From: Algoriphagus halophilus
Lineage (GTDB): Bacteria > Bacteroidota > Bacteroidia > Cytophagales > Cyclobacteriaceae
Direction: 5' to 3'
Length of the DNA stretch: 64,000 bases
NCBI RefSeq assembly: GCF_900129785.1
Contig: NZ_FSRC01000001.1
Span: 2,666,001 to 2,730,000, forward strand
This document shows, one piece after another, positions 26,944 to 35,686 of the stretch. The notes beneath the pieces were generated by a model that saw nothing but the letters and a program-made list of their open reading frames with translations, did not search any database and was not told where the DNA came from. The translations under genes were made by a program, and so were the position numbers. Position 1 is the stretch's first letter; the number at the start of each line of letters is the position of its first letter.

Positions 26944-29185
26944 ACTTACCAAACTGCTTTTTCAACATGGCCAATTTTTCTGCCATGGTCCCTTCCTCCT
27001 CTTTCCTTTTGGGTTTGTGCTGGGTTTTCTCCATTTTTTTTCCTCTTTCTGCGAAAGGATCTGATTTCATGCTCAGCCCAATTCTTTTTCTCGGAATATC
27101 CACCTCCATCACGGTCACCATGACCTTCTGATTTACTGTTACGATTTCATTGGGATCTTTCACAAATCGATCTGCCAGATGACTTAGGTGAACCAACCCA
27201 TCCTGATGAACTCCTACATCCACAAAAGCTCCGAATGCCGTTATATTGGTCACCACACCTGGTAATTTCATCCCAGTCTTCAAATCTCCAATACTATTTA
27301 CTGATTCCTCAAAGGCAAAGACTTCAAAGGTCTCTCTAGGATCTCTTCCAGGTTTTGCCAATTCATCCAAGATATCTTGAAGAGTAGGTAACCCAACCGT
27401 CTCAGACACGTAGTTTTTCAAGATAATTTTGGAACGTAATTCTTCCGAACTCATTAAGTCTGAGACTGAGGCATTGACATCTTGAGCCATTTTTTCTACC
27501 AAATCATATCGTTCCGGGTGAACTGCGGATCTATCCAAGGGATGTTTCGCTTCTGAAATTCGAAGGAATCCAGCGGCTTGCTCATACGCTTTATCCCCTA
27601 ACCTTGGCACTTTTTTCAATTGAGACCGGCTCTTAAACGGACCATTCTCATTTCTGAATTCAATGATATTTTGGGCCAATACAGGTCCTAAACCAGAGAC
27701 ATAGGTCAACAATTGTTTGGAAGCTGTATTCACCTCCACTCCCACTCCATTTACTGCCGACATCACGGTATCATCCAACGCATGTTTGAGGGCATTCTGA
27801 TCTACATCATGTTGGTATTGTCCAACACCAATGGATTTTGGATCTATTTTCACCAATTCTGCCAATGGATCCATCAACCTCCTACCTATAGAAACTGCTC
27901 CTCTTACTGTCAAATCCAAATCCGGAAATTCTTCTCTAGCTACATCTGATGCAGAATAGATAGAAGCTCCAGCTTCATTGACCATGGTAACAATCACTGA
28001 TTTTGGTAGCCCCAAGCTTTTTACGAAGGTTTCTGTTTCCCTTCCAGCAGTTCCATTTCCGATGGCAATGGCCTGAATGGAATACTTTTCCACCAAACCC
28101 TTGATACTCATTCCTGCTTCTGCAGTTCTGCGTTGTGGTTCATGCGGATAAATGGCCTCATAATGCAAAAATTGTCCTTGGGGTCCAAGGCAGACCAATT
28201 TACAACCCGTTCTGAATCCAGGATCTATAGCCATGACTGACTTTTGGCCAAGAGGTGCCCCCAATAATAGTTGCTTCAGGTTCTCTGTAAATACTTTGAT
28301 GGCTTCCTCATCCGCTTTTTTCTTGGTCAAAAGTCGGATTTCAGTTTCCATACTTGGCTTCAACAGTCTTTTATAACAATCTTTTATAGCCAGTTTCACC
28401 TGGTCCACGGAAGTATTGGCCTCATCGGCCAAAATCATCTTTTCCATTTGGGCTAGGGCCAATGCCTCTTCAGGAACGGCATCCAACATCAGGAATAACT
28501 CCTTTTCTCCTCTTCTCATCGCTAACACACGATGGGAAGGAGCCGAATGTATGGGTTCAGACCAATCGAAGTAATCTTTATACTTGATGGCTTCCTGCTC
28601 TTTTCCAGGGATCACTTTTGAAGAAAACACACCTTGTTCCAAGAAAAGCTTTCGCATCTTTTGTCTCAACTCAGCATGTTCATTGATCCATTCAGCCATG
28701 ATATCTCTGGCTCCTTGCAAGGCCTCTTCTACATTTGAAACTTCCTTTTCTTGGTCCACAAACTTCTCTGCTTCAGATTCGAGTGGGATAGATTCCTGAG
28801 AAAAAATCAATTCAGCCAATGGTTCCAGTCCCTTTTCCTTGGCAATCGTTGCTTTGGTCCTTCTTTTGGGTTTGTAAGGAAGGTAAATATCTTCCAGCTT
28901 GGCCATGGTTTCGGCCTCCTGAACTTTAGACTTTAATTCCGGCGTCAATTTCCCTTGCTCCTCAATGGATTTCAACACTGCCTCTTTCCTCTTATCCAAT
29001 TCCCTCAATTGTAATACCCTATCTCGGATTCCAGCTACCTGGACTTCATCAAGGGTTCCAGTTGCCTCTTTTCTGTATCGGGAAATAAAGGGCACCGTAC
29101 CACCTTCATCCAGCAAGCCAATGGTGGCTTTGACCTGTTCTGGTCTGATATTGAGTTCAGCGGCAATTTTAATCTCGTAATTCAT
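26942..29185 (-). CDS. tex: Tex family RNA-binding transcription accessory protein
   Basis: A 747-residue Tex protein. The N-terminal helical region is followed by a YqgF/RNase H-like domain (MAIDPGFRTGCKLV near residue 325), two helix-hairpin-helix units (LLTYVSGLGPVLAQNII and VPRLGDKAYEQAAGF near 500-560) and a C-terminal S1 RNA-binding domain (GVVTNITAFGAFVDVGVHQDGLVH, split here, near 640-705). It ends in a lysine-rich tail. Length and order match the family. The ATG at 29185 (MNYEIKIA) is preferred over the TTG at 29221. Tex affects transcription and RNA stability; the mechanism is partly known. Confidence 0.95.
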   Translation of the reverse strand: MNYEIKIAAELNIRPEQVKATIGLLDEGGTVPFISRYRKEATGTLDEVQVAGIRDRVLQLRELDKRKEAVLKSIEEQGKLTPELKSKVQEAETMAKLEDIYLPYKPKRRTKATIAKEKGLEPLAELIFSQESIPLESEAEKFVDQEKEVSNVEEALQGARDIMAEWINEHAELRQKMRKLFLEQGVFSSKVIPGKEQEAIKYKDYFDWSEPIHSAPSHRVLAMRRGEKELFLMLDAVPEEALALAQMEKMILADEANTSVDQVKLAIKDCYKRLLKPSMETEIRLLTKKKADEEAIKVFTENLKQLLLGAPLGQKSVMAIDPGFRTGCKLVCLGPQGQFLHYEAIYPHEPQRRTAEAGMSIKGLVEKYSIQAIAIGNGTAGRETETFVKSLGLPKSVIVTMVNEAGASIYSASDVAREEFPDLDLTVRGAVSIGRRLMDPLAELVKIDPKSIGVGQYQHDVDQNALKHALDDTVMSAVNGVGVEVNTASKQLLTYVSGLGPVLAQNIIEFRNENGPFKSRSQLKKVPRLGDKAYEQAAGFLRISEAKHPLDRSAVHPERYDLVEKMAQDVNASVSDLMSSEELRSKIILKNYVSETVGLPTLQDILDELAKPGRDPRETFEVFAFEESVNSIGDLKTGMKLPGVVTNITAFGAFVDVGVHQDGLVHLSHLADRFVKDPNEIVTVNQKVMVTVMEVDIPRKRIGLSMKSDPFAERGKKMEKTQHKPKRKEEEGTMAEKLAMLKKQFGK

Positions 29186-29351
29186 ATAAAATAGTATGTC
29201 AGTCCTAATTTCAAGCCACAAGTTAAGCCGCCTTTTTGAGACAAAAAGAAAGATTTGTATCCATTGTCACTAAACGACTGGAAATGTGGAAGTAATTTTG
29301 AATATTAAAATTAACCAAACTACTCATTTCAAATCTCGTATTCCCTAAGCA

Positions 29352-29924
29352 ATGGATTGGAAAAAAGAAATAAAAAGCTGGGCTGTGATGGGTGCAATCG
29401 TTGCCTTTCTCTATTTTACTGGATTGCTCCCTGTAATCATTGGAGGACTTCAATCGGTACTTCTATCTACTGGGTTAATCAAACCGAATATTGAAGTCCC
29501 TGACCTTACCGAGGAAACATTTGATTACCGAGGTCAATTCATGGATTTTGAAGGCAAGAGAATCAATCTGGAGGATTATAAAGGAAAAACGCTATTCATC
29601 AATCTTTGGGCTTCTTGGTGTGGACCATGTCGTGCTGAAATGCCTCATATTTCCGAGCTCTATAAGTCAGTAAAAAATGAGCCAAATCTTGAGTTTTTGA
29701 TGATTGGAGTGGACAATGATATTGAGAAAAGTAGGAAACTTATTGAAAGTAAATCTTGGAGCTTTCCATCAGCTCATGCTAGTTTTGGCCTAAACCCTAG
29801 TTTACAGAGTGAGGCGATTCCAACTACCTTAGTGGTCAACCCAGAAGGAAAAATTATTTTTTACCAACAAGGGATGAGCAATTTTAACACCCCGGAATTT
29901 AAAGAGTTTCTAGTTTCACAGTAA
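29352..29924 (+). CDS. Membrane-anchored TlpA-like thioredoxin
   Basis: A 190-residue protein with one N-terminal membrane anchor (residues 10-35) and a periplasmic thioredoxin fold. The active site is W-C90-G-P-C93, followed by the conserved cis-proline region in EAIPTTLVVNPEG. It belongs to the TlpA/ResA group that reduces periplasmic disulfides, for example in apocytochrome c maturation. No maturation genes are adjacent, though the window encodes a cytochrome c. Divergent from tex. Confidence 0.88.
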   Translation: MDWKKEIKSWAVMGAIVAFLYFTGLLPVIIGGLQSVLLSTGLIKPNIEVPDLTEETFDYRGQFMDFEGKRINLEDYKGKTLFINLWASWCGPCRAEMPHISELYKSVKNEPNLEFLMIGVDNDIEKSRKLIESKSWSFPSAHASFGLNPSLQSEAIPTTLVVNPEGKIIFYQQGMSNFNTPEFKEFLVSQ

Positions 29925-30011
29925 AATTTCCTTCCGGATGATTGATTTTTAATCAAATTCTATTGGCGGGAGAATGGGTTTTTTGTAATCTTAAATCCAA
30001 ACCCAAAATAT

Positions 30012-32348
30012 ATGAAACGCCTAGTTACCCTTATTGCCGCATTTTTTTGTTTTTACACCCTAAGTTTTTCCCAAAAATCAATTCTTTGGTATACCCAACC
30101 AGCTGAGGTATGGGAAGAAGCACTACCTGTGGGCAACGGTCGTCTTGGGGCCATGGTATTTGGAAAGCCCTCCATGGAAAGAATCCAACTCAATGAAGAT
30201 TCCATGTGGCCAGGGTCCCGGGATGACTGGGGATTGGCTGAGGGAAGAAGGAAGGACCTGGATCAAGTAAGAGCCTATTTGTTGGAGGGTGACAATAATA
30301 AGGCGGATTCTTTGTGGGTAGCAGCATTTTCCAGAAAAGGAATTACCAGATCTCACCAAACTTTGGGAGACCTTTGGCTTGATTTTAATTTCGAACAGAT
30401 CAGCGATTACCAAAGAAAACTAGATCTTACCACTGCAACTACCACCACTACTTTTAAAAGTGAAGGATATGATGTCATGGAAGAGGTTATTGCCAGCATG
30501 CCTGATGACGCCATTCTTATCCGACTATATACGGATCATCCGGCAGGTTTTACCGGTAAAATCAGACTAAGCAGGCCTGAGGATGAAGGCTTTCCTACTG
30601 CTGAATCAACTTCACTGGCTCCCAATATGCTTGAAATGGTTGGAATGGCCACCCAACGAAAAGGACAAATCGATTCCAAACCCTACCCAATTTTGGACGG
30701 TGTGAAATTCAGAACCTTATTAATGGCGGAATCGGAAGAGGGCAGGATATTAACAGAAAAGGATTACTTAGACCTAAATGGGACCAAGGAGGTGCTCCTG
30801 AAACTGGTCACCTTCACAAGTTTTTATAATAAAAATTTTGAGTCTGCTGCAGAAAGAGCTATTGAGGTCATCAAAGGCAAGTCTTGGGAACAAAGCCTTG
30901 CCCAACATGTAGAGGATTACCAAGAATGGTTTGACAATATGGAATTAACCCTGGGCAACAATTCCATCAATGAAATCCCTACGGATGTTCGAATAGAGCG
31001 TGTAAAAGCAGGAGCTACTGATCTGTATTTGGAAAAATTACTTTTTGATTATGGGAGGTATTTGCTGATTTCTTCTAGTAGACCAGGCTCTAACCCGGCT
31101 AATCTACAAGGAATCTGGAATCAACATATCAATGCACCCTGGAATGCAGATTACCATCTCAACATCAACTTGCAAATGAATTATTGGCCAGCAGATGTCA
31201 CCAACCTAAGTAAGTTAAACCAGCCACTTTTTGACTTCATCGATGGAGCCATTTACAATGGAAGCAAGGTAGCCCAAACCAATTTTGACATGCGAGGCAC
31301 CTTCTTACCACATGCCACCGATTTATGGCAAGTTCCTTTCATGCGGGCCGCCACTGCTTATTGGGGAGGATGGGTCGGAGCCGGTGGCTGGATGGCAAGA
31401 CATTATTGGGACCATTATTTATTTACAAGGGATTTAAGATTTTTAGCTGACCGGGCATTTCCTGCCATTTCTGAAGTGGCGGCATTTTATTCAGATTGGC
31501 TGGTCGATTATCCAGGGGAAAATACGCTTGTATCCTCTCCTTCCACTTCTCCGGAAAATCAATTTATTAATTCCAAAGGACAATCTGTTGCCACTACCAT
31601 GGGGGCTGCGATGGATCAGCAAATTATAGCTGATGTATTTACCTCTTTTCTCCAGGCTGCGACGATTTTGAATTCAGAATCACGACTTAGAAATAAAATT
31701 GCTGAGCAATTAACGATGCTTCGACCGGGAGTGCAGATTGGAGAGGATGGAAGAATTCTGGAATGGGACCAACCCTATGAAGAACCAGAAAAAGGGCATA
31801 GGCATATGTCACACCTTTATGCATTTCACCCTGGTAATGCCATTACAAAAAGTGATACCCCTGAAGCTTTTGATGCAGTCAGGAAAACCCTGGAGTTTCG
31901 CTTGGCTAATGGTGGTGCTGGAACTGGATGGTCCAGAGCATGGTTGATCAATTTTTCTGCACGATTACTGGATGGGGAAATGGCCCATGAACATATTCAG
32001 AAATTAATTACCAATTCACTCTACATCAATCTTTTTGATGGACATCCCCCTTTCCAAATTGACGGAAACTTCGGATATACTGCAGGAGTGGCAGAAATGC
32101 TTATTCAATCACATGAAAGCGGTATCATCCGCCTCCTTCCTGCGCTGCCTAAAGCTTGGTCAAATGGGAGTGTAAAAGGTATCAAAGCCCGAGGGAATAT
32201 TACAGTAGATATGACCTGGGAGAATGGGGAAATCGTGATGCTTTCATTAGTTTCAGGAATCAATCAAACCATCACGATCATCTATAATGGTTCTGAAACT
32301 ACGGTGATGCTCAAAAAAGGTGAAAAATTTGGGTTTGAAATGGATTGA
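30012..32348 (+). CDS. GH95 glycoside hydrolase (alpha-L-fucosidase type)
   Basis: A 778-residue exported enzyme (signal peptide to about residue 20) of family GH95, which cleaves terminal alpha-1,2-L-fucose or alpha-L-galactose by inversion. The N-terminal GH95 beta-sandwich begins at LPVGNGRLGAMVFG. The (alpha/alpha)6 barrel has NADYHLNINLQMNYWP, SPSTSPENQF and FQIDGNFGYTAG; in characterised members an Asp of the last motif is the general base. No neighbouring SusCD gene is on the same strand, but the polysaccharide locus begins a few kilobases away. It probably acts in the periplasm. Confidence 0.92.
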   Translation: MKRLVTLIAAFFCFYTLSFSQKSILWYTQPAEVWEEALPVGNGRLGAMVFGKPSMERIQLNEDSMWPGSRDDWGLAEGRRKDLDQVRAYLLEGDNNKADSLWVAAFSRKGITRSHQTLGDLWLDFNFEQISDYQRKLDLTTATTTTTFKSEGYDVMEEVIASMPDDAILIRLYTDHPAGFTGKIRLSRPEDEGFPTAESTSLAPNMLEMVGMATQRKGQIDSKPYPILDGVKFRTLLMAESEEGRILTEKDYLDLNGTKEVLLKLVTFTSFYNKNFESAAERAIEVIKGKSWEQSLAQHVEDYQEWFDNMELTLGNNSINEIPTDVRIERVKAGATDLYLEKLLFDYGRYLLISSSRPGSNPANLQGIWNQHINAPWNADYHLNINLQMNYWPADVTNLSKLNQPLFDFIDGAIYNGSKVAQTNFDMRGTFLPHATDLWQVPFMRAATAYWGGWVGAGGWMARHYWDHYLFTRDLRFLADRAFPAISEVAAFYSDWLVDYPGENTLVSSPSTSPENQFINSKGQSVATTMGAAMDQQIIADVFTSFLQAATILNSESRLRNKIAEQLTMLRPGVQIGEDGRILEWDQPYEEPEKGHRHMSHLYAFHPGNAITKSDTPEAFDAVRKTLEFRLANGGAGTGWSRAWLINFSARLLDGEMAHEHIQKLITNSLYINLFDGHPPFQIDGNFGYTAGVAEMLIQSHESGIIRLLPALPKAWSNGSVKGIKARGNITVDMTWENGEIVMLSLVSGINQTITIIYNGSETTVMLKKGEKFGFEMD

Positions 32349-32434
32349 TTCCAATTGAAAATTCTTGATTTACCCCCCCAATTCTAGGGAAATTGCTAAG
32401 TTTGATGCTTCCCTTATAAACCTCTAATCAGTGA

Positions 32435-33568
32435 ATGATTAAAAGAAGCTTCAGTTTCCTTACACTACTAATATTTATCTGGCTTATTTGGTCTTATGAA
32501 GGAAGAAACTTGCCCTTAGACCCTCCAGAACCCTATATCTCTGTAATCCAGGAAATCAATCCCAATGATTCTTTAGAGCGAAATATTATCGGGATTCAGC
32601 CTTACATGGTTCCTTCAGATTACTTTAGCCCTGAACGATTTAAACTAAAAATCCGGCAATATATCCAAGCCGCATCAGCAAAAGGGTTCATAAGAAAAAA
32701 TACCGTCATCCTTTTTCCAGAATACATTGGAACTTGGCTATTTATGATTCGTGAGAAACATGCATTAGCTGAAAAACAGACGCTCAAAGAAGCTATATCT
32801 ACCCTGATCTTTAGCAATGTATTTGATTACTTCTTGGGTTACATTAAAACTGGAGATGAAAGTGACAAATCGATTTCTGCGATCCTTCGGATGAAATCCA
32901 GACAAATGGCGCAGGTGTATTATGATACATTCAGTGAACTATCCAAAGAAACCCAAACACATATAGTTGCAGGTTCTATTATCCTCCCAGGCCCTTATGT
33001 TTCAGATGAAGGGCTGTCGGTTGAAAATCAAAAAGAATTATACAATGTATCATTTGTATTTGGCCCAGATGGAAAAATATTGGGTGCCCCAATTTTTGAA
33101 ACTTACCCCAATACAGAAGAGTTGAAGTTTATTACAGAACCAGAGTTAAAATCAGTTCAAACTTTTCAATTTCCATTTTCAAAAGCCTCTGTTATTATTT
33201 CGGAAGACAGTTGGTACTCTGCACCTTTTAAACAAGTGGATTCTGAATCTCCAGACTTAGTTTTGGTACCTTCGTATCAATTAGGAGATGGTAGTATGGA
33301 GAAGCTTTGGAAAGGCTATCATAGAAGACCAAGTCCAGAATTTGTAAATGAATCAGATACAAGTCAACTGACAAACCGGGAAGCGTATTACAAATATGGG
33401 TTACCTAGGCACCTCCAAAATACCAGCCCATCAGTGGGATTAAGTGTATTCTTAAGAGGTGAGTTTTGGGAATTGGGAACGGATGGTCAACCTTTAGCAA
33501 TAGTCAATGATTCCAGCCTACAAGTGAGTCCGGCAGAAAAAGCTGGGATTTGGTCCCTAAATTATTAA
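32435..33568 (+). CDS. Membrane-anchored nitrilase-fold protein lacking catalytic Lys and Cys
   Basis: A 377-residue protein with an N-terminal hydrophobic anchor or signal (residues 5-20) and a carbon-nitrogen hydrolase fold. The Glu of the Glu-Lys-Cys triad is visible as Glu96 in ILFPEY, and the YNVSFVFGPDGKILG strand matches the family. However, where the Lys is expected (about 221-224) the sequence reads FETY, and where the Cys is expected (IISEDSWY, residues 254-261) there is Ser256. This suggests loss of amidase activity or a changed chemistry. It is followed, on the same strand, by a small unknown protein and a lipoprotein. Confidence 0.7.
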   Translation: MIKRSFSFLTLLIFIWLIWSYEGRNLPLDPPEPYISVIQEINPNDSLERNIIGIQPYMVPSDYFSPERFKLKIRQYIQAASAKGFIRKNTVILFPEYIGTWLFMIREKHALAEKQTLKEAISTLIFSNVFDYFLGYIKTGDESDKSISAILRMKSRQMAQVYYDTFSELSKETQTHIVAGSIILPGPYVSDEGLSVENQKELYNVSFVFGPDGKILGAPIFETYPNTEELKFITEPELKSVQTFQFPFSKASVIISEDSWYSAPFKQVDSESPDLVLVPSYQLGDGSMEKLWKGYHRRPSPEFVNESDTSQLTNREAYYKYGLPRHLQNTSPSVGLSVFLRGEFWELGTDGQPLAIVNDSSLQVSPAEKAGIWSLNY

Positions 33569-33632
33569 ATTCAGGAACTCTCAGACTTCCACTATTTGGG
33601 TTAATTCTGAGCTTGGAATCTAATGATTAGTG

Positions 33633-34010
33633 ATGCCCATGGACACACCGGAGGAAATAAGAGCATTCTTAATAGACAGCTTTAAAAAACATGTTCCCCC
33701 CTTAAAAATAAACAAAGATAACCCGTCTGTATTTGAGGTAGGAGGAACCAAACCTGTCATGCAAGGAAAGCAAAAAGTGGACGGACACTATGTAGGGAGC
33801 GTGGTGCTAAAACCAAAGGATGCGAGGCTTTACTTTTTCCCAATTTATACACACCCCAATGCCTTTCTTTCCATATCACCAGAATTACGAAAATGTCTAC
33901 ATGGAAAAAGTTGCTTCCATTTCAAAAAAACTTCAATTGAATTAAGGAAAGAAATAGAAAGTATGATTGGACAAGGTGTATCTTTATATATTGATGCAGG
34001 TCTTATTTAA
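33633..34010 (+). CDS. Small protein, DUF1801-like
   Basis: A 125-residue soluble protein. The core, PPLKINKDNPSVFEVGG followed by VVLKPKDARLYFFPIYTH and LRKCLHGKSCFHFKK, resembles DUF1801-type proteins, but I am not certain of the family. Starts are possible at GTG 33630, ATG 33633 and ATG 33639; none has a clear ribosome site, and the shortest begins with DTPEEI. It lies between the nitrilase-like gene and a lipoprotein gene 5 bases downstream. Confidence 0.55.
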   Translation: MPMDTPEEIRAFLIDSFKKHVPPLKINKDNPSVFEVGGTKPVMQGKQKVDGHYVGSVVLKPKDARLYFFPIYTHPNAFLSISPELRKCLHGKSCFHFKKTSIELRKEIESMIGQGVSLYIDAGLI

Positions 34011-34015
34011 CTCTT

Positions 34016-35002
34016 ATGAAGAAGGTCTATTACTTACTTTTAGCAAGTTTTTTATTTTTTGGGTTTGCATGTTCAACCTCTACCCCAACTTCCAACTTAT
34101 CTGAAGAAGATGAAATTGAAAATACGATAGAACATTCATCTGAAAGCTTCATAGGTGATTTTGTTACTGAAGAATATAAAAACAGAGAAGACGGATACGA
34201 TTGGACGGTAGTACGAATTCTCCAAAATGAATTGGGTGAATTATTAGCGGAAATAAGCTCTAGATCAGATTTAAAACGTCCCAGCTGTCGTTGGGCAACC
34301 CAATTGGACCCACTCGATGAACAAACATTAGTGACTAGCTTTATGGATGCAACCATCCTTTTCAAAGTCAAAGGGGATAGCCTTTGGATTGAAGGAGATT
34401 CGCCAGAAGCAGATGAGACGCTTCACTTTTTTTGTAATGGAGGGGCTAGTTTAAAGAATATTTACACCAGGATTCATGAACCTTTGGATGAAAGCCAAAT
34501 CAAAAACTTCACTTTTGACCAAACACTTTCCCTTCAAGGGATTGATTTCGAAATCAAAGCCACAGAACAAAATCCTTATACCATTTTGGAAATCAGCCCT
34601 CGCGGGTTGGAAATAGACAACAGCAAGGTAAATCACCAAATTGATGGAGGGTATATCAAGTCTGAAATTGAGGATTTGAACAGTGATGGCTGGCCTGAAG
34701 TCCTGGTTTATTTTAATACTTATGGTCTAGAGATGAAGGCTTCTTTAATTGGTTATTCTGTGAATAATGGAAAGTCCATGAGCAGAATAAGTATGCCTGA
34801 ATTGACCGAAGAACAAAAAGAAGGATTTAGAGGAATGGATGAATTTGCCATTGTTGAAACCTCTCTGATCAGAAGGTTTCCTACTTATCAATTGGATGGT
34901 GAAAACTGGACTCCTACTGGTAAAACCAGGCAAATCCAATACAAGCTTCGGAATGGAGAAGCCTCACGTGAGTTTTACGTGGTGAATGTGTACGAATATT
35001 AA
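34016..35002 (+). CDS. Lipoprotein with PliI-like domain
   Basis: A 328-residue lipoprotein: signal and lipobox ending FGFAC, so Cys19 is lipidated. Residues 45-155 form a beta-rich domain (DGYDWTVVRIL...). The C-terminal half (about 175-328) resembles the PliI family of I-type lysozyme inhibitors, with DLNSDGWPEVLVYF followed by ASLIGYSVNNGKSMSRI. The acidic DLNSDG loop also recalls FG-GAP calcium loops. The function is inferred only from that resemblance. It follows the small DUF1801-like gene by 5 bases. Confidence 0.6.
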   Translation: MKKVYYLLLASFLFFGFACSTSTPTSNLSEEDEIENTIEHSSESFIGDFVTEEYKNREDGYDWTVVRILQNELGELLAEISSRSDLKRPSCRWATQLDPLDEQTLVTSFMDATILFKVKGDSLWIEGDSPEADETLHFFCNGGASLKNIYTRIHEPLDESQIKNFTFDQTLSLQGIDFEIKATEQNPYTILEISPRGLEIDNSKVNHQIDGGYIKSEIEDLNSDGWPEVLVYFNTYGLEMKASLIGYSVNNGKSMSRISMPELTEEQKEGFRGMDEFAIVETSLIRRFPTYQLDGENWTPTGKTRQIQYKLRNGEASREFYVVNVYEY

Positions 35003-35060
35003 GAGCAAGAGTAAAATGAATAAATAAATCGTAAATTGAAGAAACCCAATTAACCGATCT

Positions 35061-35648
35061 ATGAAAACGTCTCTATTCACCACCTTCCTGGTATTGATCT
35101 TTATCAAGGGATTCTCCCAGGATATTCCTTCCAAAGAAGTCCAAATAAAAACAGCTGTCTTGGCGGCTCCTGAAGAAAAAAGAGCGGAGGCAACTGTCTA
35201 TGGTTACGATACCAATGGCACTTTTACGGTTTTGAGAAAAGGGAGCAACGAAATGATTTGTATTGCGGATGACCCAAATTCTCCTGGTTTTAGTGTGGCC
35301 AGCTACCAAAATGATCTAGAGCCATTTATGGTAAGAGGAAGGGAACTTAAAAAAGAAGGAAAATCCTTTCAGGAAATTTTTGATACCAGAGAAGCGGAAG
35401 CCAAAAGTGGCAAACTCAAAATGCCAAAAGATGGAGCTACTCTTTACGTTTTGACGGCAGATGAAGAGAATTATTCACCGGCCACGGGAGAAGTCTCGGA
35501 CACCTATCTTCGTTATGTGGTTTATTTGCCTTGGGCAACTTCCGAATCTACCGGTTTGCCATTAAAACCCAGTGCTCCTGGTATGCCTTGGATCATGGAT
35601 CCAGGAACACACCGTGCCCATATTATGATTACTCCACCGAGAAATTAA
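35061..35648 (+). CDS. Exported protein of unknown function
   Basis: A 195-residue protein with a signal peptide (cleavage after FSQ, residue 20). I do not recognise the mature part. It has a region with ATVYGYDTNGTFTVLRKG and EMICIADDP, followed by a charged helix and a C-terminal GMPWIMDPGTHRAHIMI segment with possible His ligands. It might bind a small molecule or metal. Preceded by 58 bases after the PliI-like gene; convergent with the FAD oxidoreductase gene. Confidence 0.6.
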   Translation: MKTSLFTTFLVLIFIKGFSQDIPSKEVQIKTAVLAAPEEKRAEATVYGYDTNGTFTVLRKGSNEMICIADDPNSPGFSVASYQNDLEPFMVRGRELKKEGKSFQEIFDTREAEAKSGKLKMPKDGATLYVLTADEENYSPATGEVSDTYLRYVVYLPWATSESTGLPLKPSAPGMPWIMDPGTHRAHIMITPPRN

Positions 35649-35686
35649 AATCCCAGGAAGACATTCCCAATAGAACTTGGTGGGGA

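Noticed and set aside
32397..32404. TAAGTTTG as a -7 promoter box for the nitrilase-like gene
   Set aside because: It matches the consensus, but no TTTG element lies at the required distance and the preceding gene is only 86 bases upstream.
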